A stretch of DNA of 64,000 nt from Cohnella faecalis (lineage in GTDB: Bacteria > Bacillota > Bacilli > Paenibacillales > Paenibacillaceae): positions 1-64,000 of the forward strand of contig NZ_QXJM01000037.1 of the NCBI RefSeq assembly GCF_003570905.1, written 5' to 3'. This document shows positions 38,183 through 48,180 of this stretch, in pieces. The notes beneath the pieces are model-generated. The model made no database searches and was not told the DNA's origin. It worked only from the letters and a program-made list of their open reading frames with translations. The position numbers were made by a program, and so were the translations under genes. Position 1 is the first letter of the stretch. The number at the start of each line of letters is the position of its first letter.

Positions 38183-39574
38183 ATGAACGAACAGCTCACT
38201 CCGCGCCAGATCGTAGCGGAATTAGACAAATATATCGTCGGTCAAAAACCGGCCAAAAGATCGGTTGCCGTCGCTTTGCGCAATCGTTTTCGCAGAAGCC
38301 GGCTGCCGGAAGAAATCCGCGACGAAATCGTGCCGAAAAACATCCTGATGATCGGACCGACCGGCGTCGGCAAGACGGAAATTGCAAGACGACTCGCGAA
38401 GCTCGTGCAGGCGCCTTTCATCAAAGTGGAAGCGACGAAGTTCACCGAGGTCGGCTACGTAGGACGCGATGTAGAGTCGATGGTGCGGGATTTGGTGGAG
38501 ACGGCGATTCGGATGGTGAAGGAAGAGCGTACCGAGAAGGTGAAGGACAAAGCCGAGAAGGCGGCCAACGAGCGTTTGGTCGCGCTGCTCGTTCCATCTC
38601 CCGCTAAAGCGAAGACTCAGCGCAATCCGCTCGAAATGCTGTTCGGAGGCGTTCAGAACCAAGACGAGCCGGAAGCGGCGGTCGACCCTTCGATTGAAGG
38701 GAAACGGCGCGACACGAGAGAGAAGCTTGAAGCGGGCGCATTGGAAAACGAAACGATCGAAATCGACGTCGAAGACGCGACTCCTTCGATGATGGATATG
38801 TTCTCCGGTCCGGGACAAGAGCAAATGGGCCAGAACATGCAGGAAATGCTCGGTCAATTTTTGCCCAAAAAACGCAAAAAGCGCCGGTTGTCGGTTAAAG
38901 AAGCGCGCAAGGTCCTTACACAAGAGGAAGCGACGAAGCTGATTGACATGGACGATGTCATTACGGAATCGGTTCGGCGCGCGGAGCAGTCCGGTATTAT
39001 TTTCATCGATGAAATCGATAAAATCGCGAGCGGCGGAAGCCGGCAAGGGCCCGACGTGTCCCGCGAAGGCGTGCAGAGAGATATTCTGCCGATCGTAGAA
39101 GGATCTACGGTAATGACCAAATACGGTCCGGTAAAGACGGATTATGTATTGTTCGTCGCAGCGGGAGCTTTCCATATCGCGAAGCCTTCGGATCTCATAC
39201 CGGAGCTGCAAGGACGGTTTCCAATCAGGGTGGAGCTGTCGAGTCTGACCGATGAAGATTTCGTGCGCATATTGACGGAGCCGCAGAACGCGTTGACGAA
39301 GCAATACACCGCTCTTCTGCAGACGGAAGGAATAGAAGTCGATTTTACGGATGGAGCTATTGCCGAAATCGCCCGGATGGCTCAGGAAGTGAATCGGAAT
39401 ACGGAGAACATCGGAGCCCGCCGGCTGCATACGCTTCTCGAGAAGCTGCTTGAGGATTTATCCTTCGAAGCGCCGGAGCTGCAGCTGGAATCGATGAGCA
39501 TAACGCCGGAATACGTGCGGGAAAAGCTGGCGACCATTGCAAGCAACCGCGATTTGAGTCAATATATTTTGTAG
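38183..39574 (+). CDS. hslU: ATP-dependent protease ATPase subunit HslU (ClpY/CodX)
   Basis: 463-aa AAA+ unfoldase that feeds substrates to HslV. Walker [10 protein letters not shown] (58-66), an intermediate I-domain with a long acidic and Met-rich insert (about 150-250), Walker B IIFIDEID, sensor region [10 protein letters not shown], and the C-terminal NLSQYIL-type tail (here RDLSQYIL) that docks into HslV. GGGAGGG before the ATG. Confidence 0.97.
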   Translation: MNEQLTPRQIVAELDKYIVGQKPAKRSVAVALRNRFRRSRLPEEIRDEIVPKNILMIGPTGVGKTEIARRLAKLVQAPFIKVEATKFTEVGYVGRDVESMVRDLVETAIRMVKEERTEKVKDKAEKAANERLVALLVPSPAKAKTQRNPLEMLFGGVQNQDEPEAAVDPSIEGKRRDTREKLEAGALENETIEIDVEDATPSMMDMFSGPGQEQMGQNMQEMLGQFLPKKRKKRRLSVKEARKVLTQEEATKLIDMDDVITESVRRAEQSGIIFIDEIDKIASGGSRQGPDVSREGVQRDILPIVEGSTVMTKYGPVKTDYVLFVAAGAFHIAKPSDLIPELQGRFPIRVELSSLTDEDFVRILTEPQNALTKQYTALLQTEGIEVDFTDGAIAEIARMAQEVNRNTENIGARRLHTLLEKLLEDLSFEAPELQLESMSITPEYVREKLATIASNRDLSQYIL

Positions 39575-39616
39575 AGGTTCGAAACGGTTTGCCGCAATTA
39601 GGAGGAAAAGAAGATC

Positions 39617-40384
39617 ATGACGTTGCTTTCAAAGACCCGTACGCTCAACAAATTGCTGCAGCGAGCCGCGGGGAAACCGCTCATTTTCCGCGAAATGGCG
39701 GAAGTGCTGCGGGAAACGGCTACAGCCGATGTGTTCGTCGTCAGTCGTAAAGGGAAAATTCTCGGATCGGCGCTGTCTACTCATTTTCCGGAGATGTGGC
39801 TTCGTCAGGAGCATCCGGACGAGCTGCGTTTTCCTGCGGAAACGAATGAGAATTTGCTGCGAATTGGGGAAACGGTCACCGACGTTTCGAAATCCGAGAC
39901 GCTGTCGCCCGTGGAAGCGGCTTTTGAAGGCCGTACGGTAACGATCGTTCCGATCATAGGCGGAGGCGACAGACTCGGGACTATTATCCTATCGATGGAT
40001 GAGCGGATCTTTGGGGATGACGACCTGATTTTGGCCGAATACGGGTCTACTCTCATAGGCATGGAGATCTTGCGCGAGCGTGCGGAAGAGCGAGAAGTGG
40101 CCGCTCGCAACAAAGCGGTTGTGTCCGTCGCGGTCAACTCGCTATCCTTCAGCGAAATGGAAGCCATTGAGCAAATATTCGATGAGCTGGAAGGGAAAGA
40201 GGGACTTCTCGTTGCTTCGAAAATAGCCGATCGGGCCGGCATAACCAGGTCGGTCATCGTCAATGCCTTAAGGAAGCTGGAAAGCGCCGGCGTCATCGAG
40301 ACTAGGTCGCTTGGTATGAAGGGTACCTACATCCGAATTCTCAATTTCCAACTTTTGCAGGAGCTCGAAAATCGTAAAAAATAA
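39617..40384 (+). CDS. codY: Global nutritional regulator CodY
   Basis: 255-aa GTP- and branched-chain-amino-acid-sensing regulator. The N-terminal GAF domain (about 1-155; [21 protein letters not shown]) binds isoleucine/leucine/valine. The C-terminal winged helix-turn-helix (about 200-245) contains [22 protein letters not shown], nearly identical in Firmicutes. AGGAGG precedes the ATG. The fla/che operon begins after a terminator, with a weak CodY-box-like sequence near 40479. Confidence 0.97.
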   Translation: MTLLSKTRTLNKLLQRAAGKPLIFREMAEVLRETATADVFVVSRKGKILGSALSTHFPEMWLRQEHPDELRFPAETNENLLRIGETVTDVSKSETLSPVEAAFEGRTVTIVPIIGGGDRLGTIILSMDERIFGDDDLILAEYGSTLIGMEILRERAEEREVAARNKAVVSVAVNSLSFSEMEAIEQIFDELEGKEGLLVASKIADRAGITRSVIVNALRKLESAGVIETRSLGMKGTYIRILNFQLLQELENRKK

Positions 40385-40411
40385 AGGCTTGCGTCATATT
40401 TCTATATCTTG

Positions 40412-40447
40412 AAGCCCAGTCTTGCTGTTCAGATTAGGGCTTTTTTC
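40412..40447 (+). terminator. Terminator after codY
   Basis: AAGCCC pairs with GGGCTT with inner TCT/AGA pairing, followed by TTTTTTC. It closes the topA/hsl/codY side and separates it from the flagellar operon. Confidence 0.75.
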
Positions 40448-40478
40448 TTATTGTCACAAACTAAGCGGTGATGGATGA

Positions 40479-40493
40479 TGGTCTTAGAAAATT
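40479..40493 (+). promoter_or_regulatory. Weak CodY-box-like site upstream of flgB
   Basis: TGGTCTTAGAAAATT matches 10 of 15 positions of AATTTTCWGAAAATT; the right half is perfect. It overlaps a run continuing TTTTAATTAA. In Bacillus CodY represses the fla/che operon, so the place makes sense, but five mismatches leave it uncertain. Confidence 0.3.
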
Positions 40494-40581
40494 TTAATTA
40501 ACGGGTACCCCCAAAAAATGTGGTGAAATTCGAATTAAATGTCGAATCAAGCAGGATTATGGTTGTCGAACGTTGAAATAG

Positions 40582-40609
40582 TTGACGAAACCTTATGTCG
40601 ATTGATTAT
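40582..40609 (+). promoter_or_regulatory. Candidate SigA promoter of the fla/che operon
   Basis: TTGACG (40582-40587), 16-bp spacer, GATTAT (40604-40609). It lies 30 bp before the flgB ATG, so the leader would be short. No clear SigD promoter (TAAA-N15-GCCGATAT) was seen. Confidence 0.4.
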
Positions 40610-40639
40610 TTTTTTTAATAAAAGAAAGGCGGGAAATTC

Positions 40640-41056
40640 ATGAACGTGCTCGGTGGAGCTTCGTTTGGTCGATTGGAAGGAGCTCTTCACGCCGCTTCTT
40701 TGCGACAGCAGGTGCTGTCCAATAACGTTGCGAACGTCGACACTCCCTTTTTCAAGAGGTCCGATGTCGCATTTGAAGAGTTGCTCACTCAAGCGATGGA
40801 TGGGGAAGGCACATCCGTGCTGCCCGGCAGGCTGACGAACGAAAGGCACATTCCGATCGGAGGAAGCTCTTATTCCAGCCCCGCTCCGCAAATTGTGACC
40901 GAGGATTCCACCGTCATTAACAATGACAAGAACAACGTCGATATCGAAAAAGAGATGTCGATGCTCGCGGAAAATCAGCTTCGGTACAATCTGTTCGTCC
41001 AGCAGATCAATCATGACGTGAAAATGATGCGGATCGGCATCGACGGGAGGGCTTAA
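40640..41056 (+). CDS. flgB: Flagellar basal-body rod protein FlgB
   Basis: 138-aa proximal rod subunit exported by the flagellar type III apparatus. The N-terminal rod motif RQQVLSNNVANVDTPFFKR and the C-terminal helix MLAENQLRYNLFVQQIN are typical. First gene of the 23-kb fla/che operon; AAAGGCGGG precedes the ATG. flgC starts 3 bp after its stop. Confidence 0.96.
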   Translation: MNVLGGASFGRLEGALHAASLRQQVLSNNVANVDTPFFKRSDVAFEELLTQAMDGEGTSVLPGRLTNERHIPIGGSSYSSPAPQIVTEDSTVINNDKNNVDIEKEMSMLAENQLRYNLFVQQINHDVKMMRIGIDGRA

Positions 41057-41059
41057 TAA

Positions 41060-41503
41060 ATGAAGCTTAGCGGTATCGACATTAGCGCATCGGCTTTAAC
41101 CGCGCAGCGGCTTCGGATGGACGTCATTACGTCCAATATCGCCAACGCCGAGACGACTCGTGCCCAGTACGTGGACGGCAAGTTCGTTCCGTATCGCCGC
41201 AAGATGGTCGTGATGGAGCCGACGCAGGCCCCCTTCAAGGATTTGCTCAACGACAAACTGACAGGCCCTTCGGAACGAGGCGTCCATGTGACGAAGATCC
41301 AGGAGGATCAGACTCCGTTCAAGCAAGTGTACAACCCGTCGCATCCGGATGCGGACGAGAACGGGATGGTTTACATGCCTAACGTCGACATGGTCAAGGA
41401 AATGACCGATCTAATTTCCGCATCGCGTTCCTACGAGGCGAATGTTACGGCCTTGAACGCGAGCAAGGCGATGTTCACGAAATCGCTTGAAATAGGACGT
41501 TGA
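41060..41503 (+). CDS. flgC: Flagellar basal-body rod protein FlgC
   Basis: 147-aa rod subunit. N-terminal rod motif QRLRMDVITSNIANAETT; C-terminal NVDMVKEMTDLISASRSYEAN, the classical rod/hook C-terminal signature. Acts next to FlgB in the periplasm-spanning rod. GGGAGGGC before the ATG. Confidence 0.96.
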   Translation: MKLSGIDISASALTAQRLRMDVITSNIANAETTRAQYVDGKFVPYRRKMVVMEPTQAPFKDLLNDKLTGPSERGVHVTKIQEDQTPFKQVYNPSHPDADENGMVYMPNVDMVKEMTDLISASRSYEANVTALNASKAMFTKSLEIGR

Positions 41504-41552
41504 TGACGCAAGTCCGATGACTAGTATCTAAATAGCGAAAGCGGGGGCCCTC

Positions 41553-41861
41553 TTGATTACGAACAACCTGATCGCGCCGGTTGGAATAACGACGAACGTC
41601 CTGACTCCGCTGGAACGCAAAACGGCTACTCCGGCCGAAGCGACCGAGAGCTTCGCGGCATTTCTTAAAAATGCTTTGGACGGCGTGGCCGCCCAAGAAA
41701 CGAATGTACATAAAGTCACGGATCAATTCATCATCGGCAATGCAGACGTTAACGACGTCATGATTGCTGCCACGCAAGCGGAGCTAAGCTTATCTTTAAC
41801 CTCACAAGTTCGCAATAAGGTCATCGAGGCCTACCAGGAAATCATGCGGATGCAAATGTAA
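41553..41861 (+). CDS. fliE: Flagellar hook-basal body protein FliE
   Basis: 102-aa adaptor joining the MS ring to the rod. Conserved ESFAAFLKNALDGV, FIIGNADVNDVMIAATQAEL and C-terminal VRNKVIEAYQEIMRMQM. TTG start with a G-rich site (GCGGGGG) upstream; no ATG is available near the conserved start. Between flgC and fliF as in Bacillus. Confidence 0.93.
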   Translation: MITNNLIAPVGITTNVLTPLERKTATPAEATESFAAFLKNALDGVAAQETNVHKVTDQFIIGNADVNDVMIAATQAELSLSLTSQVRNKVIEAYQEIMRMQM

Positions 41862-41952
41862 TCGCAGCTCTTCAACGCAGCAAACCCGCAGCCCAATCGA
41901 TGAAGCCTATTCAGCTTTCGAAGGCTGCTTCAACCGCAGGTGAGGTGAAATT

Positions 41953-43521
41953 GTGAACGAGAAGTTAGGTCAGGTTCGCGAGAGGCTTAGCGGCTTCTGG
42001 AACCAGTACAGCAAAAAGCAGAAAGCGGTATTAGGCGGAGCGGCTCTATTGCTTCTGCTGACGATCATTTTACTTACATATGCGTTTACAAGGACAGAGT
42101 ACGAGCTGGCGTTTCAAAACCTGGACAACACCGATGCGCAATCCATCATCCAATACTTGGATGCAGAGGGGATTTCGTACAAGCTGGGCGCCGACGGCTC
42201 GAGCATTTCGGTGCCGAGCGCAGCGGCTTCCCGCGTAAAGGTCGCAGTCGGCTCTCAAGGGCTTGTCCAGCAAGGCTCGATCGGCTTCGCCGAAATGACC
42301 AAAGGGTCGTCCGCGATCGGTACGACGGACAACGAATTCAAAGTCAAGTACCGCAACGCCCTGAACGGCGAAATTCAGCAGCTGCTGCTGGGGATGCAAG
42401 GCGTACAGCGCGCGAAGGTGCTCGTTAATCTTCCGGAGGAATCGGTATTCCTGAGCGACCAAGATCGCGAGAAGGCGACGGCTTCGGTAGTGATGACCTT
42501 CAAGCCGGGCTTCCGTCCGAAACAGGAGGAAATCGACAGCTACTTCAATCTCGTCAAGACGGCGGTGCCGAATCTGGACGTCGACGGCATTACAATTACG
42601 AGCACGTCCGGAGAGCTGACGCCTTCGAATGGGGGAAGCAACGCCAATTCGAGCGGAATCGTCGAAACCCAGTTCGAAATTCGACGGAAGTTCGAGAACG
42701 ACATCAAACGCAACATTCAGTCGTTCCTCAATCCGATTGTCGGCATGGACAATATGGTTGTAAGCGTCGTCTCGACGTTAAACTTCGATAAGCAAGTTAC
42801 CGAAGTCAACAAGGTTGAGCCGTTGCCGAATAACGACAACAAAGGCATCGTCATCAGCGAGAAAACGAGCAACGAATCGTACACGGGCCAAAGCGGACAG
42901 ACCGGAGGGGTCGCAGGCACCGGAGAGACGGACATTTCCAATTACCCGGGCGGCACGACTTCCGAGGGCACCTCTTCGGAGAAGACGTCGACTACGACGA
43001 ATTACGAACCGACCCGCATCAAGGATCAAATCGAATATGCGCCTTATAAAGTAAAAGATTTGGCCGTTAACGTCGCCGTGGCCGAGTCCGTCATGACTCC
43101 GGAGAAGCAGAACGCTTACAAAGCGATGCTCGTCGCTAATGTAAGAACGCTTCTTGCGGAATCGGGGCTGGAATTGACAGACGAAGCGTTGGCGAGCCGT
43201 GTATCGGTTATTTCGCAATCGTTCGAAGGAAACGGAAGCGTTAGCTCCGGCGTAGCTGCGTCGACTTACTGGCTGGCGGGTCTTGGCGTGCTTGCGCTGG
43301 CGTTGCTCGGCGGAGGCGGCTATATTATGTACCGTCGTCGCAAAGCGTCCGAGGAAGCGAAGGAGCTTGCCGAAATGGCGGCTACCCGTACCGAGCTCCC
43401 GACGATCGATATCGACAACGTCGCGGGAGAAAGTCAGGTTCGCAAGCAACTCGAAAGCTTGGCCAAGCGCAAACCGGAGGAGTTCGTCAATCTTCTCCGC
43501 ACTTGGCTCGTGGATGAATAA
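41953..43521 (+). CDS. fliF: Flagellar MS-ring protein FliF
   Basis: 522-aa ring protein embedded in the cytoplasmic membrane. First membrane segment about residues 24-46 and a second about 437-459. Periplasmic ring-building domains lie between, including ALNGEIQQLLLGMQGVQRA and FKPGF. A Gly/Thr/Ser-rich stretch (about 310-350) is the usual variable loop. The C-terminal tail (QVRKQLESLAKRKPEEFVNLLRTWL) binds FliG. GTG start behind GAGGTGAAATT. Confidence 0.96.
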   Translation: MNEKLGQVRERLSGFWNQYSKKQKAVLGGAALLLLLTIILLTYAFTRTEYELAFQNLDNTDAQSIIQYLDAEGISYKLGADGSSISVPSAAASRVKVAVGSQGLVQQGSIGFAEMTKGSSAIGTTDNEFKVKYRNALNGEIQQLLLGMQGVQRAKVLVNLPEESVFLSDQDREKATASVVMTFKPGFRPKQEEIDSYFNLVKTAVPNLDVDGITITSTSGELTPSNGGSNANSSGIVETQFEIRRKFENDIKRNIQSFLNPIVGMDNMVVSVVSTLNFDKQVTEVNKVEPLPNNDNKGIVISEKTSNESYTGQSGQTGGVAGTGETDISNYPGGTTSEGTSSEKTSTTTNYEPTRIKDQIEYAPYKVKDLAVNVAVAESVMTPEKQNAYKAMLVANVRTLLAESGLELTDEALASRVSVISQSFEGNGSVSSGVAASTYWLAGLGVLALALLGGGGYIMYRRRKASEEAKELAEMAATRTELPTIDIDNVAGESQVRKQLESLAKRKPEEFVNLLRTWLVDE

Positions 43522-43535
43522 AGGCGGTGGCAGTT

Positions 43536-44545
43536 ATGGCAAAGTTTAATCAGTTGTCGGGCAGGCAAAAGGCGGCCATCCTGCTGATCACGCTCGGGCC
43601 GGAAGTGTCGGCGCAAGTGTTCAAGCATTTGCGAGACGACGAAATCGAGCAGTTGACTCTGGAAATCGCCAACGTTCGCAAAGTGGACAGCTCGGAGAAG
43701 GAAACGATACTAAGCGAGTTTCATCAAATATGCATCGCTCAGGAGTATTTGACGCAGGGCGGTATCGCTTATGCGAAAGAAATATTGGAGAAGGCGCTCG
43801 GCACCCAGAAAGCGACGGATATCCTTCATCGCTTGACCGCGACCTTGCAGGTTCGTCCTTTCGATTTCGCAAGGAAAGCGGAGCCTACGCAAATTCTCAA
43901 CTTCATACAGAACGAGAATCCGCAGACGATCGCGCTCGTTCTCTCTTATTTGCAACCGGATCAATCGTCGGCCGTTCTTTCTTCGTTGCCGCAGGACAAG
44001 CAGGCGGACGTTGCGAGAAGGATCGCGCTTATGGACAGCACATCGCCGGACGTCATTGCCCAGGTCGAGCGGGTGCTGGAGCAGAAGCTATCGGCTACGG
44101 TTACTCAAGATTACACCAATGCCGGCGGTATTGAATCAATCGTACAGATTTTGAACGGGGTCGACCGGGAACGGAGAGGACGATTCTCGATTCGCTCGAA
44201 ATTCAAGATCCGGAATTGGCCGAAGAAATCAAAAAGAGAATGTTCGTCTTCGAGGATATCGTCAATCTCGACAACCGTTCGATTCAACGAATCATTCGCG
44301 ATATCGAGAACGCGGATTTGCAGCTTGCCCTCAAAGTGGCCAGCGAAGAAGTTCGCGAAGCGATTTTTCGCAATATGTCCAAGCGGATGGCCGATACGTT
44401 CAAGGAAGAAATGGAATACATGGGTCCCGTACGGTTGCGCGACGTCGAAGAAGCCCAGACTCGCATCGTAGCGACGATTCGCAGACTGGAGGAAGCGGGA
44501 GAAATTATTATCGCCCGCGGCGGAGGAGACGATATTATTGTCTAA
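43536..44545 (+). CDS. fliG: Flagellar motor switch protein FliG (one-base frameshift)
   Basis: 336 aa after correction. Rotor protein that binds FliF (N-terminus KAAILLITLGPE) and meets the stator with its C-terminal domain. The C-terminal part (FEDIVNLDNRSIQRIIRDIE, and RIVATIRRLEEAGEI) is in a different frame because one G is missing in GACCGGGAACGG near 44168. The charged torque residues are in this displaced part. ATG 43536 follows GGCGGTGGC; family length is restored by one base. Confidence 0.93.
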
Positions 44546-45380
44546 TCTGATCAAATCCGGTCGCGTCATCTCGCTGGAGGATCTGAAAAGGCTTGAAAAT
44601 GCCAGGAAATTCGAGCTTCCACCGCAAAATATTTCTTCCAATCCGGATATCGGCGAAGGAGAATCGTCGATAGATGTCGAAACACAATCGATGAGAGACC
44701 GCATATTGCAGGACGCCGAGCAAGCGGCGCGGCAAATCGTCGAAGCCTCGCAGGAAACGGCGCGGCAATTGGTTGCGGATGCTCGTTCCGAAGCGGACGA
44801 CTGGTGGCGCGAGCGGCGGGCGGAAGACTCTCAAGTCGCGGAAGAAGCTAGGCAGTCCGGCTACGATCAAGGCTATAAAGAGGGAATTGGCCAAGCCGAG
44901 CGCGACCTTGCGAAACAATGGGACGCGAGATTGAACGAAGCGAATGCAATCGTTCGACAGGCTTACATAACAAAGGACAATACGATAGCGGAAGCCGAAA
45001 GGTTTCTGGTGGAGCTCAGCTGCGCGATTACCGAGAAAATCATTCTCGCGAAAGTAGCCGAAGCGCCTGAAATGGCCGTCAACATGTTTGCGAGGGCGTT
45101 GGCCCGCCGCAAGGAGCAGGGAGTCATCACTCTGTGCGTATCTCCGTCGCAGTTCGGCTTTGTGCAAGCCGCGAAAGAGGAGCTCATGCTCGTGATCGAT
45201 TCCCAGGCCGAGCTGCAAATCGTGCCCGATGCCTCGATTAAGGACGGTGGCTGTATCGTCCGCTCGGCATTCGGAAGCATCGATGCCCGGATCGACACAC
45301 AATTGGACGCTATTCGCGAAGAGCTGCTGAGAGTAGCCGCTCAAGCGCGCGAGGAGGAGTCTGGCGATGGCGCTCCTTGA
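44538..45380 (+). CDS. fliH: Flagellar assembly protein FliH
   Basis: 280-aa regulator/stator of the export ATPase FliI. N-terminal variable part, a coiled-coil middle rich in Glu/Gln/Ala (about 55-130) with the GYDQGYKEGI motif, and a C-terminal domain related to V-type ATPase subunit E (VSPSQFGFV, DASIKDGGCIVRSAFGSIDA). TTG start overlaps the fliG end and has GGAGGAG upstream. Its end overlaps fliI. Confidence 0.92.
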   Translation: MSNLIKSGRVISLEDLKRLENARKFELPPQNISSNPDIGEGESSIDVETQSMRDRILQDAEQAARQIVEASQETARQLVADARSEADDWWRERRAEDSQVAEEARQSGYDQGYKEGIGQAERDLAKQWDARLNEANAIVRQAYITKDNTIAEAERFLVELSCAITEKIILAKVAEAPEMAVNMFARALARRKEQGVITLCVSPSQFGFVQAAKEELMLVIDSQAELQIVPDASIKDGGCIVRSAFGSIDARIDTQLDAIREELLRVAAQAREEESGDGAP

Positions 45381-46684
45381 TTTATCCAAATACGAGGAAG
45401 CTCTCGGCTCTATCGATCCCGTTCGTGTCAACGGCAAGGTGACGCAAGTAATCGGACTGACCGTAGAATCGGAAGGCCCCGACGTCGCAATCGGCGAGGT
45501 GTGCTCGATTCATCCGATTAAAGGCGGTTCGCCGATTTTGGCGGAAGTCGTCGGCTTTCGGAATAATCGGGTTTTGCTTATGCCTCTCGGCGAGCTCATG
45601 TCCATCGGCCCCGGATGCGACGTCGTCGCAACGGGGAGACCGCTTACCGTGCAAGTGGGATCGGAGCTGCTTGGGAAAGTTCTAGACGGACTCGGCAGAC
45701 CTTTGGACGGCTCCAGGCTGCCGATTAGAATGCCGCACGCATCCACTCACACAGCGCCGAGCAATCCGCTCACGCGGCCTCGGGTTGTCGAGCCGCTAGG
45801 AACGGGAGTCCGGGCTATCGATGGATTGCTCACCGTCGGCCAAGGCCAACGCGTTGGCATATTCGCCGGCTCGGGAGTCGGGAAAAGCACATTGCTGGGG
45901 ATGGTAGCGCGCAACACATCAGCCGACGTTAACGTCATCGCTCTCATAGGCGAACGCGGGCGCGAAGTTCTTGAATTCATCGAGAAGGACTTGGGCCCGA
46001 AGGATTGGCCCGCTCGGTCGTCATCGTTGCGACGTCCGACCAGCCGGCGCTCGTCCGGATCAAGGGTGCGCTCATCGCTACTGCGATCGCGGAATATTTT
46101 CGCGACAGGGGCATGAATGTGATGCTCATGATGGATTCCGTAACCCGGTATGCGATGGCTCTAAGGGAAGTGGGGCTTGCCATCGGAGAACCGCCGGCTA
46201 CGCGCGGATACACCCATCGGTATTCGCGGCGCTGCCCAAGCTGCTCGAAAGAGCGGGGACGGGGCCGACCGGCTCGATTACGGCCTTTTATACCGTTCTC
46301 GTAGACGGCGACGACATGAACGAACCGATTGCGGACGCCGTAAGGGGAATATTGGACGGGCATATCGTACTGAACCGGAACATCGCGAACAAAGGCCATT
46401 TCCCGGCAATTGACGTTCTGTCCAGCGTCAGCCGCGTAATGAACGACATCGTCGAGGATGATCAGAAGGACGCGGCCGAGTCCTTAAAGCGGCTATTATC
46501 GGTCTATCGGGATTCGGAAGATCTGATCAATATCGGAGCGTACCAACGAGGCTCGAACCCGGAAATCGACAAGGCCATTCAAGCTATCGACCAGATTAAT
46601 GCGTATACGAGACAGAAGACGAACGAGAAAGTATCGCTGCAGGAAGCCCAGCAAAGGTTAATTATCGATTTTTTCGGGAGATGA
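45367..46684 (+). CDS. fliI: Flagellum-specific ATPase FliI (two one-base frameshifts)
   Basis: 439 aa after correction, the Bacillus length. Hexameric ATPase of flagellar export. P-loop [14 protein letters not shown]; then [20 protein letters not shown]. One base is missing near 45999 (before GGATTGGCC) and another near 46209 (ACCCATCGG, where YTPSVF is expected). The C-terminal [15 protein letters not shown] is in the third segment. Start ATG 45367 overlaps fliH and has GAGGAG upstream. Confidence 0.93.
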
Positions 46685-46695
46685 GCTAAGCGATT

Positions 46696-47142
46696 ATGCG
46701 ATTCCGTTATTCCATGCAAAAGATCGTAGACTTGAAGGGCAGCGAAAAATCGATGGCGGAGTGGGAATACGCCGCGTCGCTTGGCAGGCTTAGAGCCGAA
46801 GAAGAGCGTTTGGAGCAATTGTTGAACGAGCGGGAGAGCGTGGAATCGAGGCTGGTAGCCGCTTCGAGCGAGCCGATCCCTTTGAGCGAGCTGCTGACGC
46901 TTCAACAATACATCGACGTATTGAACGAACGAATCCGGCGGCAACGGAACGGAGTCGAGACGGCTGCAGATCAGGCCGGCGAGTGCCGCAACCGGCTAAA
47001 GGATCGAATGGTAGACGAGAAAGTATGGCTGAACGCCAGAGAGAAAGCTTTGGTCCGGTTTCGGACCGAGTGGCTGGCGAAAGAACAAAACGAACTCGAT
47101 GAAATCGCGATCACAAGAGCTGCTGCCGCCGCAAGCGGATAG
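46696..47142 (+). CDS. fliJ: Flagellar export chaperone FliJ
   Basis: 148-aa, almost entirely helical coiled coil (LGRLRAEEERLEQLLNERE; LQQYIDVLNERIRRQ). FliJ fits into the FliI ring like the gamma subunit of F1-ATPase and escorts unused chaperones. Identity rests on coiled-coil character, start MRFRYSMQKIVDLK and position after fliI. Confidence 0.9.
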   Translation: MRFRYSMQKIVDLKGSEKSMAEWEYAASLGRLRAEEERLEQLLNERESVESRLVAASSEPIPLSELLTLQQYIDVLNERIRRQRNGVETAADQAGECRNRLKDRMVDEKVWLNAREKALVRFRTEWLAKEQNELDEIAITRAAAAASG

Positions 47143-47181
47143 CGGCGGAGTCGAACGCAGCGGAGGGAAAGGAGGAGAGAC

Positions 47182-48132
47182 GTGGCGAGCGCAGACGTGG
47201 AAAAAAACAGTTACAGCGGCTTCGAACGCTTTCTCTTTTTTGTAACCCCGGTTTTGTTTACGGCCGTCCTGTTAGGCGTGCTCTTGCTGATGTTCAACAA
47301 GGATTGGCGGGAGTCGGCCATGGAAATCGGCAATAAAATTCCGGTCATCAAAGCGATTGTTCCGGACCCGGCCGAGCCTGAAGCCGCCGGCGCAACGGAC
47401 GAGGAGTTAACTGTGAGCAACGCCAGGCAAAAAGTGGACGAGCTGAAAGCTCAGTTGACCGAGCAAGAAAGCAGCCTGACAAAAGCGACTTCCGAGTCGG
47501 TCACGCAAAAAAAGACGATCGAAGAGCTGAACGGAAAAGTCGAGCAGTTGAACAAGCAAATCCAGGAACAGACGATATCAACAGCTCAATACGACGAGCG
47601 CATTCGTTCGCTTGCCGGTATGTACGGAAAGATGACTCCGGGAAAAGTCGCTCCGATTCTGGAAGCGATGACGCCGGAGGAGGCTGCCTTGGTGCTTGGG
47701 GCCATGTCGGAAACGCAGCGGGGACGGGTGCTTGAGAAAATGAGTCCTCAGGGCGCCGCTGACGTCACCCAGAGGATCAAAGATTCCAAAACGGTCGAAG
47801 ACTCCCAGCTTCAGGCGCTGCAAGCAAGAGTCAAGCAGCTTGAGGATGAGGCCAAGACCTTGAAAACGGAAAACAAGAAGCTTACGGAGAAAGCCGGTTT
47901 GTCGGCTGAAACTCTCAATGCGGACGAGTTGAACAAGACATTCTCCTCTATGCAGGCGGAGCGCGCAGCGAAGCTGCTTATCGCTATGGCTGCCACGAAT
48001 CAAAGCAAGGCTCTTCGAATATTGGGCGTAGTGGACGATAGCGCGCGTTCTAAAATTTTGGATGCGATGTCCAAAGAGGATTCGAAGCTGACGTCCTCGC
48101 TGCTGGGCAAGCTGATGCCGGCAAATCCGTAA
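47182..48132 (+). CDS. MotE/YlxF-like membrane protein with coiled coil and MgtE-N-like region
   Basis: 316-aa protein in the position of Bacillus ylxF. One membrane segment near residues 14-35, then a coiled coil (about 75-135), then AGMYGKMTPGKVAPILEAM and TPEEAALVLGAMSE, an MgtE-N-like helical repeat. A second, similar helical block lies near the C-terminus (MQAERAAKLLIAMA, RSKILDAMS). Relatives (MotE) act as chaperone for the motor protein MotC; that role is inferred here. GTG start after AAAGGAGGAGAG. Confidence 0.8.
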   Translation: MASADVEKNSYSGFERFLFFVTPVLFTAVLLGVLLLMFNKDWRESAMEIGNKIPVIKAIVPDPAEPEAAGATDEELTVSNARQKVDELKAQLTEQESSLTKATSESVTQKKTIEELNGKVEQLNKQIQEQTISTAQYDERIRSLAGMYGKMTPGKVAPILEAMTPEEAALVLGAMSETQRGRVLEKMSPQGAADVTQRIKDSKTVEDSQLQALQARVKQLEDEAKTLKTENKKLTEKAGLSAETLNADELNKTFSSMQAERAAKLLIAMAATNQSKALRILGVVDDSARSKILDAMSKEDSKLTSSLLGKLMPANP

Positions 48133-48180
48133 CGACCGCAGGTCCGGAGCAAATCAACAGATAGGGAAAGGAGGTGAAAA

